From: Adiantum capillus-veneris
Lineage: Eukaryota > Streptophyta > Polypodiopsida > Polypodiales > Pteridaceae
Reading direction: 5' to 3'
DNA length: 64,000 nt
Assembly (NCBI GenBank): GCA_014529385.2
Contig: CM043969.1
Coordinates: forward strand, 66,891,176-66,955,175
Position numbers and translations under genes: made by a program. Every line of letters starts with the position of its first letter. The stretch's first letter is position 1. Shown here piece by piece: positions 42,110 through 52,799 of this stretch. The notes under the pieces were generated by a model, which saw nothing but the letters and a program-made list of their open reading frames with translations, was not told where the DNA came from and did not search any database.

Positions 42110-45100
42110 CTATCCAAGGATGCACATGACGAAAGAGCATAACATGCCCGGAAGAATTGGAGCAGCTCCCACAACCAAAACTCTAAGCATATGACCCTTA
42201 GGCCGACAAAGGAGCTCAACACCAAGGATAGATGGAAACAAAGTGAGGAACACGCTGCGAAGAATTGGAGCAGTCCCACAACCAAACTCTAAGCATATGC
42301 CCTTAGGCCGACAAAGGAGCTCCACCAAGGAAGAAACAAATGAAGAACAACGCTGCATAGACCCACGCCAAGGTAGACCGGAATCCATCATCGCATATGC
42401 TGTCTCTGGCATGTAGTGCCGCATGATGGTATCTGTAGGAGTCATACCCACAGCATGAAAAAAGGGTGTACTCTCAGCAATGTAAACAGGCGGAAGAACT
42501 CCACGCCTGTGAACGAAGAACAACATCGAACTATCGCACTACAAAAACAAAAAGTGTAAAATAGCAAGAACATTATTATTTAACCTTAAATGCATACATA
42601 AATCGTATACTAGAGCCATAACCTCATGACGATCTCCGCCAACCTCAACATATCCGTAAGGAGAGTGATGCATAACTACCACACGTCGATGAATAAGTAA
42701 GTCAGATGCTCTACACACCTTCACTATCCAAAATAGGCTGTCACCTTTAACAAAAAACATAATGTGTTAGACAAAGACCAAAAACACAACAATCAATACA
42801 CAAACTACAAGCAAATTTTTTTGTCACCTACGATAGAACCCAAGACAACCAGCCATCCAGAATCTGCCAATGTACTATGTGTCAAATGGATAGCAGCTCT
42901 CACATGCTCCTCAGTGAATGCATCCCATGGTGGCTGCGATGGAGAAGAGTACAAAACTCCTCCAAAAGGCAAATCTAGAAAAATAAAGTCTGCCGCCCAA
43001 CGAACGAGTCGACCACCCCTCCTGTAAATAAAATCTGTAGGTTGTACTCTCGCCATATGCCCATGAAGCGGCATCCAAGTCGGTGATTGCACACCCGAAC
43101 AAAACTCGCCAGCAATGGAAATGTAATCTCCAGATAGAGCTAAGCATCTATGATCGACGGATGCATGTAGAATAGGCTCCTCACTGGGAGAAACAAATCG
43201 CAATGAACGCTGCAAGGTTCGTGTGGCACCAATAGCTGTCAAGCAAGGACAACTTTAAAATTGATTGTTATACAGTATAGACATACAAGAGAGATATTTT
43301 AGGCTAGCACCTGCCATGTCAGGCTTAGGCCCCATGTCATGCTTCTTTCCCTTATTCTTGGGAAGCGATACTGTTTCATATACACAACCCCAATCTTAGA
43401 GATATTTATTAAACACAAAACACACCATTAGTCATCCAAATTCATTAAAATTATTTATAAAATACTCACTAGTATGATTGGATCTAACATTTTGTCGAGT
43501 CTCATGAGAATCTACTCCATGTGTGTCAGGTGCTATGTCATTGTTTCTCATGCAATCTGCTCTCATTTGTGCAGAGTGTAGCTCTCTCTCTCTCGCACAA
43601 TAACATATCCCTGCTCCATGTCTATCCACCATGGGCAATGATCTAGCTCCCATTGTGGACGACTATGCATAGCTGAAGGATACATGCATCCATCTCCACT
43701 ATCAAGATGAGCCCATGATCGTGCTAGTAGAGGAATGGCCACAATATGCCGCATCCCAAGTAAATGATAGGAATATCTATAGAACATTTAGCAAGCAAAA
43801 GTAACAAATGCTATGTCAAAGAAGTTTAATAGTGATGAAATCCACCTGTAGAGAAGCCTCTGAGATGCCATACGATAATAGTCAGTTTTTTTTAGTGTTT
43901 GCAACTCCACCTCACTATTTCTGTTCTCTAGGGACACCTCAATAGGAAATAGAAAGTTCCTTGCCTCCACAACAATCTCCCCAAAGTAAAGATCTAGCGT
44001 GGAGTCTGGTGGGATAATGATTCCTCCTGGCACATCAACATAGTCTATCAAGAGCGCACTAGCACCATCAAGGACTCTTTGAATGGATCCCTCTCTCTTG
44101 AGCCAACTATAAACACACATGTTTGACACATATTTTAATGCAAATGATCACTAAAAAAGCACAAGAGGCAAAAATGTTAACTCTTTGAACTCACCTACGA
44201 AATTTGTAGTCACCTTTGGACAAACCACATGAGACTCGAGTAATCTTGCTAGCCTCCAACAAAGATAGCCAAAGAACTTTATTCTCTATCTTTGCATCAT
44301 GTAATGCTATGAGGTTTAGTTTTTCTAGTGTAGCCCAGCTATCATTATCCCATTTTAAACTCAACACTTTAGTATACCACTCTTTTCCAAGACGAGGGTT
44401 TACTATATTTAGAATCTGAATCATAGAGTTAAAAATTATGCAAAAACTTATAAAACATAGAGACTATTATTAGTGCCTGAAACAAACAAGAAACATACCT
44501 TTCCAACACGATCTCCATATTTGCCATACAACTCACCAATTATACGTTTCTCTTCCTTCTTAAGATCATCCAAAGAGAGGATATCCTTCTTGCTATCCAA
44601 TCTACTATGAAGCTCTTTGGACATTTGAACCTTTTCATATATATTTAAAAAGACCATAAAAATGACATCTATCTGTACTTAAAAAAACCAAATATAAAAT
44701 ACTTTATGAAAATGAAATTTTGAATTTCAAAAAGTACATACATCAAACAGTAGACGTGCTAGATATCTCCTGGTCAATGGATACCATGGTTCTTCTCCTT
44801 TCGTGCCTCTTCTACGAAGTTTCTCAATGAGTTTCAGATCTGCTTCGGGCAATGCATGAAGGTAACCCTCATGATCGGCTGCACATATGTTGCCGCAATT
44901 CACAAGCTCATCTCTCAAGTGAGAGGACACCAAAGCATGTGTGTTCATACTAGAGAAAGCCACACAAAATTTGAGTTTGTGTACAATAGAACTATATGCA
45001 GATAAAATTTTCAAAATTAAGCTATGAACTCACAAATTCATTCTTTGCAAACTCGTCAGCAAAGCTATCTCCCACACCTTTGTAGCATCAATAACAGTGC

Positions 45101-45860
45101 ACAAAACACGACAATGCTTATCTTTGTTGGTGGAGTACATTTCTTTGATGGCAGCCAGCCACGCCACAGTTTTGTGATTTCCTTCCCACACAAAAAACAT
45201 CTTTTGACAAAGAGATTCAAATTCTGGTTGAGCAGCAAGCTCTTCTTCATACTCCATATTAATTTGTCTCCATATAGGATCCCACTCCTCCATAATAGCA
45301 TCTTAAGTAGAAAACAAAACTAACATAATTTTAAAAAAAGCTGTTGCAAATTTCTTTTTAAAGTAAAAAGAAAGAGTAGCCAACAAAAAATACCTGTCAC
45401 ATAAGCCTCCTCTTTTTGGCATGTGGTCAAGGATACAATAAATGCCCCCTTCTCCTTGATGTATCCTTCTCTAGCAAATGCTGACTTTAAACCACTGACA
45501 TCTGATCTCAAGCCTCGAACTTTGGCATGCGGAATGAGACGACATAATGGCACGGGAAGACACTCAAAGCAGCTGAAAATTCTAGTTTTTGAAAGGATAT
45601 CCTCCCCTCTATCTAAATGCAGTGATCTGTCGTCATCATCAATAGCACCTGGTTGGATCTCTAGTCGCATTTCAAAAGGTACTATCTGTAGTGAGGCTTC
45701 AACTGTTGCTTCCTCTTGATCTATCTCATGCAAAGATCCCAGACCTAAATCCTGGCTATCACTGTCTGCATGAAGCTGTGTCTCTGCAACCGAACTAACT
45801 TGGTCACTGCATATTGGTAATGGTGTAGATGCACCTCGACCACGTCTTCTAGAACCGACT
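42110..45860 (-). pseudogene. ParB-like domain fused to beta-class DNA amino-methyltransferase (11 exons inferred)
   Basis: Exons inferred from in-phase GT-AG junctions: 45,860-45,394; 45,301-45,034; 44,949-44,742; 44,630-44,499; 44,415-44,195; 44,106-43,846; 43,776-43,470; 43,394-43,311; 43,235-42,818; 42,744-42,585; 42,506-42,110 (about 970 codons). Exons 1-2 look like a ParB/sulfiredoxin-like domain: 'LCRLIPHAKVRGLRSDVSGL', 'AFAREGYIKEKGAFIVSL', then the signature 'FFVWEGNHKTVAWLAA' and 'CRVLCTVIDA'. The middle ~450 residues are unrecognised. Exon 9 has 'WAADFIFLDLPFGG' (motif IV, DLPF for DPPF/Y) and 'LADSGWLVVLGSIV'. Exon 11 has 'GICLEFGCGTAPIL' (SAM-binding motif I). Motif IV before motif I is the beta order of N6-adenine/N4-cytosine DNA methylases. 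The true start was not found and may lie in an upstream exon. A GA run in exon 7 shifts the frame and a 108-bp duplication alters the C-terminus, so this copy may be inactive. Confidence 0.75.
42151..42357 (-). repeat. 108-bp tandem duplication over methyltransferase motif I
   Basis: Plus-strand units start 'gaagaattggagcag' at 42,151 and 42,259 and share 'aagcatatg.cccttaggccgacaaaggagctc'. The unit read first by the gene (42,357-42,259) encodes the intact EFGCGTAP. The second has single-base indels that destroy the motif in the running frame, but it preserves a plausible original C-terminal continuation in another frame (RACYALSS...). Confidence 0.85.
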
Positions 45861-45985
45861 CTAGAAGAAGAAGTATTGCATACACAAAAAGCTTTGATTT
45901 TGTAAAGATTTTAGATCAATTTTTCTACTAATTTAACAATTGGCAAGTCATACAATCACTCGATTTTTCTCGAAACCACACACTT

Positions 45986-46861
45986 GATTTTGCTTGAAAC
46001 CATGCGGCGTCAACGCGACATACTTTCGAGCAAAATCGAGGAGGCATTTCGACAGCGGTCGTGAAGGTGATTAAGCGATTTTTTGCATGCTAAAAATGTT
46101 TGCAGCTAGATAATAGTTGTGCACATTTTTGGCCAAAGAAGGGATTGGATAATAGTTGTGAACATTTGACCAAACCACGCATGAGATTTTGCTCGAAACC
46201 ATGCCGCGTCGACGCGGCATACTTTCGAGCAAAATCGAGGAGGCATTTCAGGTAGTGCTAATCTTGAAATTTTGCAGCTTACATTAATTAAATGATCATA
46301 GGATTCTAATTGACTTATAATAATTTATAGTAGATCATAGAGATTTTGGAATTTGTATGATGATTAGGAATAAAAATGATGTATATGCAGGAGCTATTAC
46401 AGGTGCGCAAATGGAAAATGCTATGTAAAAGAGAGGGTGGAAAGACATTTCGAGGATTCGAGCATGGTGAAAACAACCTATGAGGTGAAGCGAAAACACC
46501 ACAGGCGACACTTTTGCCCTAGACCACGCAAAACAGGCAAAAGACATTTTGCATTTTGCGGACCAAATCACGGACCAAACCACGCAGGGGATTTTGCTCG
46601 AAACCATCCCGTGTCGACGCGGCATACTTTCGAGCAAAATCGGGGAGCCATTTCGGACAGGGCTACTGAGGATTTGAGCATGGTGAAAACAACCTATAAG
46701 GGGAAGTGAAAACACCACAGGCGGGTGGCACTTTTGCACAGGTAGTCGCAAAACAGGCAAAAGACATTTTGCATTTTGCGGACCATACCACGGACCAAAC
46801 CACGCAGGGAGTTTTGCTCGAAACCATGCCGCGTCAACGCGGCATACTTTCGAGCAGAATC
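45986..46861. repeat. Four 52-bp near-perfect palindromes
   Basis: Copies lie at 45,986-46,037, 46,185-46,236, 46,590-46,641 and 46,810-46,861. Each has outer arms GATTTTGCTCGAAA and TTTCGAGCAAAATC and a CpG-rich inner palindrome around GCCGCGTCGACGCGGC; copy 2 pairs at 48 of 52 positions. The last two copies belong to tandem units of about 220 bp starting near 46,450 and 46,670 that share 'gagcatggtgaaaacaacctat' and 'gcaaaagacattttgcatttt'. The outer-arm motif TTTTGCTCGG/A also occurs at the right end of the transposon (51,447-51,487). Confidence 0.95.
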
Positions 46862-47129
46862 AGGGAGCCATTTCGGACAGGGCTACTAACCGTTTGGGAG
46901 GCATTTCGGGTGGCGCTTAAGGTCGAGGCTGAGCAGTGTGTCGATGGCGGGCCGGGACAGGTGGAGCACCAAGCGTGTCGATGCCGAATCTCTGCTGATG
47001 GAGACTCAGCAAATACGTTGCTGGTGGAGATGAGGGCTCGGAGGCACAGAGCTAAGCTGAACCGGGAATGTCTCTCTCTCTCTCTCTCACTATGTCTCCC
47101 TGCGGTACTGTGTTTGAACCATCCTTGCG

Positions 47130-47173
<44 letters not shown>

Positions 47174-47380
47174 TCTCCCCCTGCGCTCTGTTCTCTCTAT
47201 CTCAATCTCTCTCTCCCTGCTCTACTGAGAACCGGGATAGTCTCTCACTCTCTCTCCCTCTTTCTCTCCCTGCGTTGCTGAGTATGAGCTGAACCGAGAC
47301 AGTCTCTCACTCTCTCTCCCTCTCTCTCTCACTGCGCTTTTGTGTATGAGCCATATCTTCTCTCTCTCTCTCTCTCTCTC

Positions 47381-47484
47381 TCAATACCTGAATAACAGGT
47401 ATTGAGTTCAACTCTCCTCATCCGCTAGATCTCTAAGAGATCTAGCCGATGAGGAGAGTTGAACTCAATACCTGCTATTCAGGG

Positions 47485-47518
<34 letters not shown>

Positions 47519-47569
47519 GATCCTAAGAGATCTAGCCGATGAGGAGAGTTGAACTCAATACCTGTTATT

Positions 47570-47649
<80 letters not shown>

Positions 47650-47735
47650 TACCTAGTTTACATTAAAAAATTACCAAGATTTTAAAGATCTAGCCGATGA
47701 GGAGAGGTGAACTCATTACCTGTAATTCAGGAGGG

Positions 47736-47766
<31 letters not shown>

Positions 47767-47859
47767 AGATCTTAATTCTTTTACCTTGCATTAAAACTAT
47801 CCCAAGAGATCTTCAAGATCTAGCCGACGAGGAGAGTTGAACTCATTACCTGTTATTAT

Positions 47860-47861
<2 letters not shown>
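47381..47861. repeat. Minisatellite with ~47-bp motif and GA tracts
   Basis: A motif containing GATCTAGCCGATGAGGAGAG and TTGAACTCA(A/T)TACCTG occurs five times: inverted at about 47,388-47,437, then direct at 47,438-47,485, 47,524-47,571, 47,682-47,732 and 47,812-47,861. Copies 1 and 2 form a long hairpin. (GA)n tracts separate the direct copies. It lies just upstream of the transposase exon. Confidence 0.9.
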
Positions 47862-47904
<43 letters not shown>

Positions 47905-48027
47905 CCTTAATTACTTCACATTAAAAGAATCCCCTATCAATTTGCTCCTGCACGTGCTGTTATGTTGTCCTTTTCAAGAATAGTCCTTATTCGTTAAAAA
48001 TATTTTCTCTCATTTTTTGTGTTGCAG

Positions 48028-51000
48028 CTTTCTCTGCAAGAAACAGGAAATGAGTCGTCATATCACCATCTTCGGCCCTTCCCGGGGACAGAAGTTAGTT
48101 CTTGTCTTCGACAGCCAATATCAAACCATCACAGTACAAGCCTTGAAAGATCATTTCGAAATGGGAGACTCTGATTTCTCTCTACGGCCATTGACATTGC
48201 TTGGTGAACAGATTAAGCTTGAACATGATTGCAATCAAGCAAATGAGTTGATCTACATGTTAGACCACGAGTTGTCACAGTTCTACAAGATTCAACTCGA
48301 TAGTCATCAAGCTTCTCCTTCTGCAGGTTCAAAGTTATCACCAATCATTGTTGATGACGGAAATATACATGCCAACCATTCAAGTACTAAAAGTGTGCTT
48401 GCTGTCATTCGTGCACTTCCATTGCAAACTAATCTAAACGTTGCACTATCATCTGTACAAAAGGTCGAGAGTGTTTTGGAAATGCCAACATTATATGATG
48501 GCTACATTGCTTATGAACTCCCTCCACAAAAACAATTGTCAGCCATGTATGGAATGGAGCAGAGATATGATGGGCATGCCTGGACAGAATATGTAACATG
48601 TAGTAGTGATTTGTTCAAGGGGATGGTTCGCTTTAGTCGTTGTAGTGGCCATTTGCAATGCCCAAATGTGGATTGTCCTTATTTTCAGCATAGAAAGACA
48701 TACAATGAGTCTCAATGGCGGGGGAGACTATCACGTGCTCCTAGTAAGGGTATTTTGGATGCAGATAATGGAAAATTGGTTTGTGTTCATTGTTGTCAAT
48801 TGCCTGAGTGCATTGGAACTTGTCCGGCGGTAATTTATTACTGCATTCCTGTTGAAAAGACTAGCATATGTGCTATACACCGCTGAAGGGAAGAGCAGAA
48901 GTGCAAACTAAGCAATATCAGATGCTCTGTTGCATAGAGCGGCCTTTGACCCTATGACAACTGCGAAAAAACTAGAAAGAGCTACTGTTGAAGAAATTAT
49001 TATGGATAAGCTTATCTCGCAAACATGTGATGTTGATACTCCGATGGGTGATCAAGAGTTCTCTAGCTTTCTTGATGCTGTCACACCTTTGTCAGATAAG
49101 CGTCGAGTACAAAGGAGCTTGGAGTCTGCTAAAAGAGCAAAGGGCATTACATCTGCTGCCCTTGAGTCCATCTTGAGTCTAAAAGCAAAGTCAAGGTATC
49201 CTTTTATTCATAGTGTTCTCTTTCCAGGACAGCTAGGACTAGGGCAACAACCACATGTATTTAAGATGTCTACTATGGGGCCAGGAAGTGGTGTTGACCT
49301 AGTGAACCGCATGCGCCCGGGAGGAAACTTACAAGACATGTGGGTGCACTTCGATCATGTGCATCGTGTGGAGGGTTGGCCTACAATGTCAGCACATGTT
49401 TATGACCCATACGTTAGAGAACTGTTGACTTTGGCAATTTGTGAGTTCACTGTGGAGAACAAACACGCTCAAATAGAGTTTTGGAACATGCTCAATAAAG
49501 TTGTGGTTGATAAAGGTTATGATAAGCCTGAATTTAGAGGGTTCATGGCGGATGAGGCCAATGCAAATGGGATTGTAGTACTCACTATTTACTTTGGTGG
49601 AGCTAAGAAAAGGATGTCGGACAAGGAGAGATCTTGTGTTTTTCATTTGGAACAAAGCATGATTAGGCACACTGTGAAGTGTATACGTCCATCTTTTCAA
49701 GAAGAGCATAAATTATTGTGTCAAAACTGGCTGCATGCTACATCTGAACACTCGGAAAAAGCATGTATGGAGGAGCTTAGACAGTTTTGGAGGGCAGGAC
49801 ATGCAACTGTAGGAGAGATTCCTGCTTTGGAAACTTGGCTATCATGGTGGGATGTTAGAGTTTCTCATTGGGGAGACAGATTTATTGCACAAGATGAAAC
49901 TGGAGCTTTTGTTCCAAGAACAAATCTATCAGAGGTGAAACATGCAAGTATGCGAGCTTCAATTGGTTACAAATCGAACATAGGTCTTTATGAAGCCACA
50001 TGTGCAGATTTGTCTTTGGTAGTTTTACAAAGTGTGCGTTACAATGCTTACTTGAAGGGTGTACAGACGTCTACAGGACCAATCATGGCGGATCTTGCTG
50101 CAAGATTTATGAGCAATCAAATCTAAGAGTGGCTCTAGTAGAAAACTAGTAGATGCAACATCATTGGCAGTTCTTGAAATGCAAATTCCAAGCCCGGAGA
50201 TGAATAGAGATTCAATAAGAGAAAAGAGTGTGCGCAAAACTAGACCTGTCTTTATTGACCCTGATGAAACTCTTGAGGATAGCCATAGACAGGAGTTTGT
50301 TAAGTTACCACACCAGTCAATTGTAGAGCACAATACAAGCCGGTCAATTTTGCGACATCAAAGATTTGGCCAGAGCAAAAGCTACCAAAAACAGTTTGGG
50401 CAATTCGACGAACGGAGCCTGGCAGGAAAATGACATGTTTTGGTGTTTTGCTTGGTGAGACAGCACGTTGTGGTAGATTTATAAATGAAACTTCAAGCAA
50501 CATAAAAATTGGAGTTCCTGCACCGTGTTTTTGGGGAAGGAGGAAATATCCTTCTGCAGGCCCTAAACCAGGAGGGGTTGTTGAGGGATTTGTCTGGTTT
50601 TGCAACAGTAGCAACAGTCATGCTTGGAATATTGATGACATGATTATTGGACCTCCTGGACCTGCCCCTGGATTGTGGATTGTGGATGAGGGAACTTCCC
50701 TTTTGCCTTCGGAGGTTGAGATCCTTCAAAGGAATGGATTTGTTTTGCAAGGTGCTAATGCATGCACACCTATGGGAAACCACCCTTCAAGGCAGAATGG
50801 GCCGCAACCTAGTTCTTTTCGTGCGAAGTTTAGAGATGGAAAACAAGTGAGATGGAGGTCAAAACTAACCAAGGAGTTCCATGGCCGGATTGAATTGGGA
50901 AGAAGCATGCAAGCAAAGTTGGTGCGGGAGGTAATATTGGTGCCAAATGCATCGAATGTTTTCCACATTAGCACTGATGGTTCAGCTCAAAAGGGTATGA

Positions 51001-51218
51001 CTTATGCAGTGACCATTGCAGACTTTCCTCGATGTACTTGTGAGGACTTCCTAAAAAGAGACAGCCAACGCCTCACGTATGTGGCATGTAAACACATGTA
51101 TTTTGTGTTCTTTCGTGTCCTTGGCTTAGACTCTATAGCTCATGAGTTTATGCATCAGGCTGCACTAACAAAAGTAGAGCTATTCCAGGGGCTAGGAGGG
51201 GCTAGAGTTTCAACATAA
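48028..51218 (+). pseudogene. Mutator-like DDE transposase with SWIM zinc finger
   Basis: The exon starts after TTGCAG at 48,027, with ATG at 48,050. It runs in four frame segments: 48,050-48,886, 48,912-50,126, about 50,120-50,370, and about 50,370-51,218. The first segment has a cysteine-rich zinc-binding stretch (CSGHLQCPNVDCPYF ... LVCVHCCQLPECIGTC). The second has the catalytic core: HFDHVHRVEGW (first Asp), GFMADEANANG (second Asp), then CVFHLEQSM, the C-x2-H of MULE transposases. The last has a SWIM finger, CTCEDF ... ACKHMYFVFF. Three frameshifts, near 48,890, 50,120 and 50,370, break it, so the copy is defective unless unrecognised splicing repairs it. The 9-10 bp target duplication supports Mutator-like. 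Confidence 0.8.
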
Positions 51219-51439
51219 TATTGTTCCCTTGAGAATCTGGTTGGTTCTATCAATGATGACTTGATACTTATTCCATTTTGCATATAATGCTCGTTTCACT
51301 TGAAGAAATAACAAAATCTTCAGCCTGGGAGAGTTTTTGCTACCAAGGATGACTTCACTGCTAGCTTGAAAAAAGATACCTGCATTTTGTCATCGAATAT
51401 ATAGCTTGAGTAAATATGAATTTCTTTTCAAGTTTTTGA

Positions 51440-51497
51440 GAACTTTTGCTCGGAAGATGAGTCGCTCGATTTTTCTTGCTCGGAGAACGGCAAACCT
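51440..51497 (-). repeat. Right terminal inverted repeat (degenerate)
   Basis: Read inward on the minus strand it starts GGTTTGCCGTTCTCCGAGCA, then AGAAAAATCGAGCGACTC and CCGAGCAAAAG. It shares CCGAGC and AAAAAT..CGAGCGA blocks with the left end. Confidence 0.5.
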
Positions 51498-51960
51498 GGG
51501 AAACTAAGGGTGTGTATCAACCTAAAAACGTGAATGTAGCAAACATTAGAGACAAATTTCCTCTTCCTATCAACGATCACTTTCTAGAAAGAGACAACTT
51601 TCATGAAAAATGGGAAACTAATAGTGTGTATCAATCTCAAAAAAGTGAATGCATCAACCATTAGAACAAATTTCCTCTTTCTATCACCGATCACTTTCTA
51701 GAAAAGAAGCCTACCACTTCTTAGATGGGTTCTCTAGCTATAACCAATCATCCACTGATCCAAAAGATCAACATGGACATTATTCTGCTACTATGCTTGG
51801 TGGTTACGTAGAGGAGTCTTTCCCAAGTTTCTTCTCTTCCATAGTTATTAAGGACACCAAATCTATAATAGGCCAAACAGATAGCTATGGACATTGCTTT
51901 TTTACTACATGGATATTTTTTTATAAAAATTGGTTTATTTTTTACATGCATGTAGTCCAA
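51498..51960 (+). pseudogene. Reverse transcriptase fragment, 3' half, partly duplicated
   Basis: This resumes the plus-strand gypsy RT frame interrupted at 41,144: 'GKLRVCINLKNVNVANIRDK' then 'FPLPINDHFLERDN'. A second, more diverged copy of the same 114-bp segment follows (51,612-51,707), then 'AYHFLDGFSSYNQ'. Similarity to RT ends near 51,800; no YxDD box, RNase H or integrase is left. The target duplication GGGAAACTA is the first nine bases. Confidence 0.75.
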
Positions 51961-52740
51961 TCATGATAAAGGGAACAAAAGTAAAAAATGAGTCCTTAGG
52001 TGTGTGTAATTAGGTAAATCAATTTGATAGTTCTTGATTTCTAATATTTTATAGTTAGAACAACACAAAAAGGGAGCAATCCATTAAAAAGATGTTTGCA
52101 TAGTATTTTTAGGTCACTTTTTCTTGCTTTGGAAATAATTGATTTTTCTAAAGGTGCGTTTTGTTATTTTATTTTAGTTTTTGACCACGAATGTCCAAAG
52201 GAGAGATGGACTTCAAACAACTCACCTAGAAAGTATGATGAAAATGTCATAAAAATTTGAAGAAATTTGAAACAAGTCGATGAAAATCCTAATCGGGTAC
52301 CTGTACCGAATTGGAACACGTCGGTAAAATGCCTAATTGGCTACCTAAATTAAACTTTCAAAAAAGACTTAGGCACAACCATAGAAGTCATAATACAGTA
52401 ACTTTCAGCTCAAGAATATATAGTTTGATTTAATAGGGCCTATGGCTAGGTCTCAGTAAATTTGAGGCCGAAAAACTCCTAGCTCATTGAAAGATGCCCC
52501 TCCCTAAGGGTCTGTGTGAGAATTATACAATTTAAACTTTCATAAAATTTCAATATACATCAGAGTTGCAAAAGCATTTTTATAGAGGAGGACTTCTCAG
52601 CATTGACCTAGCCTAGAGTTTAAGCCATGAGCCAGAGTAGAGGTACCTACTAGCAACTAATGCTACCCCTGAATGTGTATGGATAAAAGTGTACTCAAGA
52701 TAATGACCAAGTGGAGGGTGAATATATGTGTACAACACAT

Positions 52741-52799
<59 letters not shown>

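Larger units (their letters stand above)
45861..48027. promoter_or_regulatory. Divergent intergenic control region of the transposon
   Basis: The two element genes are head to head, so both promoters, or one bidirectional promoter, should lie here. Any 5' non-coding exons would also be here: the transposase exon starts after a TTGCAG acceptor at 48,027 and the methyltransferase exon after CTTCTAG at 45,861. The region holds the four 52-bp palindromes, a pair of ~224-bp tandem units, (CT)n-rich sequence (47,070-47,385), and the 47,388-47,861 minisatellite. Confidence 0.6.
41145..51497. mobile_element. Mutator-like DNA transposon carrying a ParB-methyltransferase gene
   Basis: A 10.35-kb insertion bounded by the direct repeat GGGAAACTA splits the reverse transcriptase frame of a gypsy element, whose reading continues across the junction (...GKL then RVCINLK). 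Both ends carry a short degenerate inverted repeat with CCGAGC and AAAAAT..CGAGCGA motifs (about 41,159-41,200 and 51,440-51,490 reversed). The element contains a transposase with a SWIM finger read rightward and an intron-rich methyltransferase gene read leftward. Between them lie palindromic and minisatellite arrays. A compound (GT)n(GA)n tract (41,216-41,346) sits near the left end. Frameshifts in the transposase suggest this copy is no longer autonomous. Confidence 0.75.

Noticed and set aside
47388-47485. The 'GAGTTGAACTC' motif as a possible tRNA T-arm
   Set aside because: No cloverleaf with acceptor, D and anticodon arms can be drawn around it. It is part of a GA-rich minisatellite repeated five times.
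41145-51497. Kyakuja-Dileera-Zisupton type instead of Mutator-like
   Set aside because: These elements also combine transposases with DNA-modifying genes in some eukaryotes, but the 9-10 bp target duplication, the C-x2-H motif and the SWIM finger fit Mutator-like elements better. A profile search would settle it.
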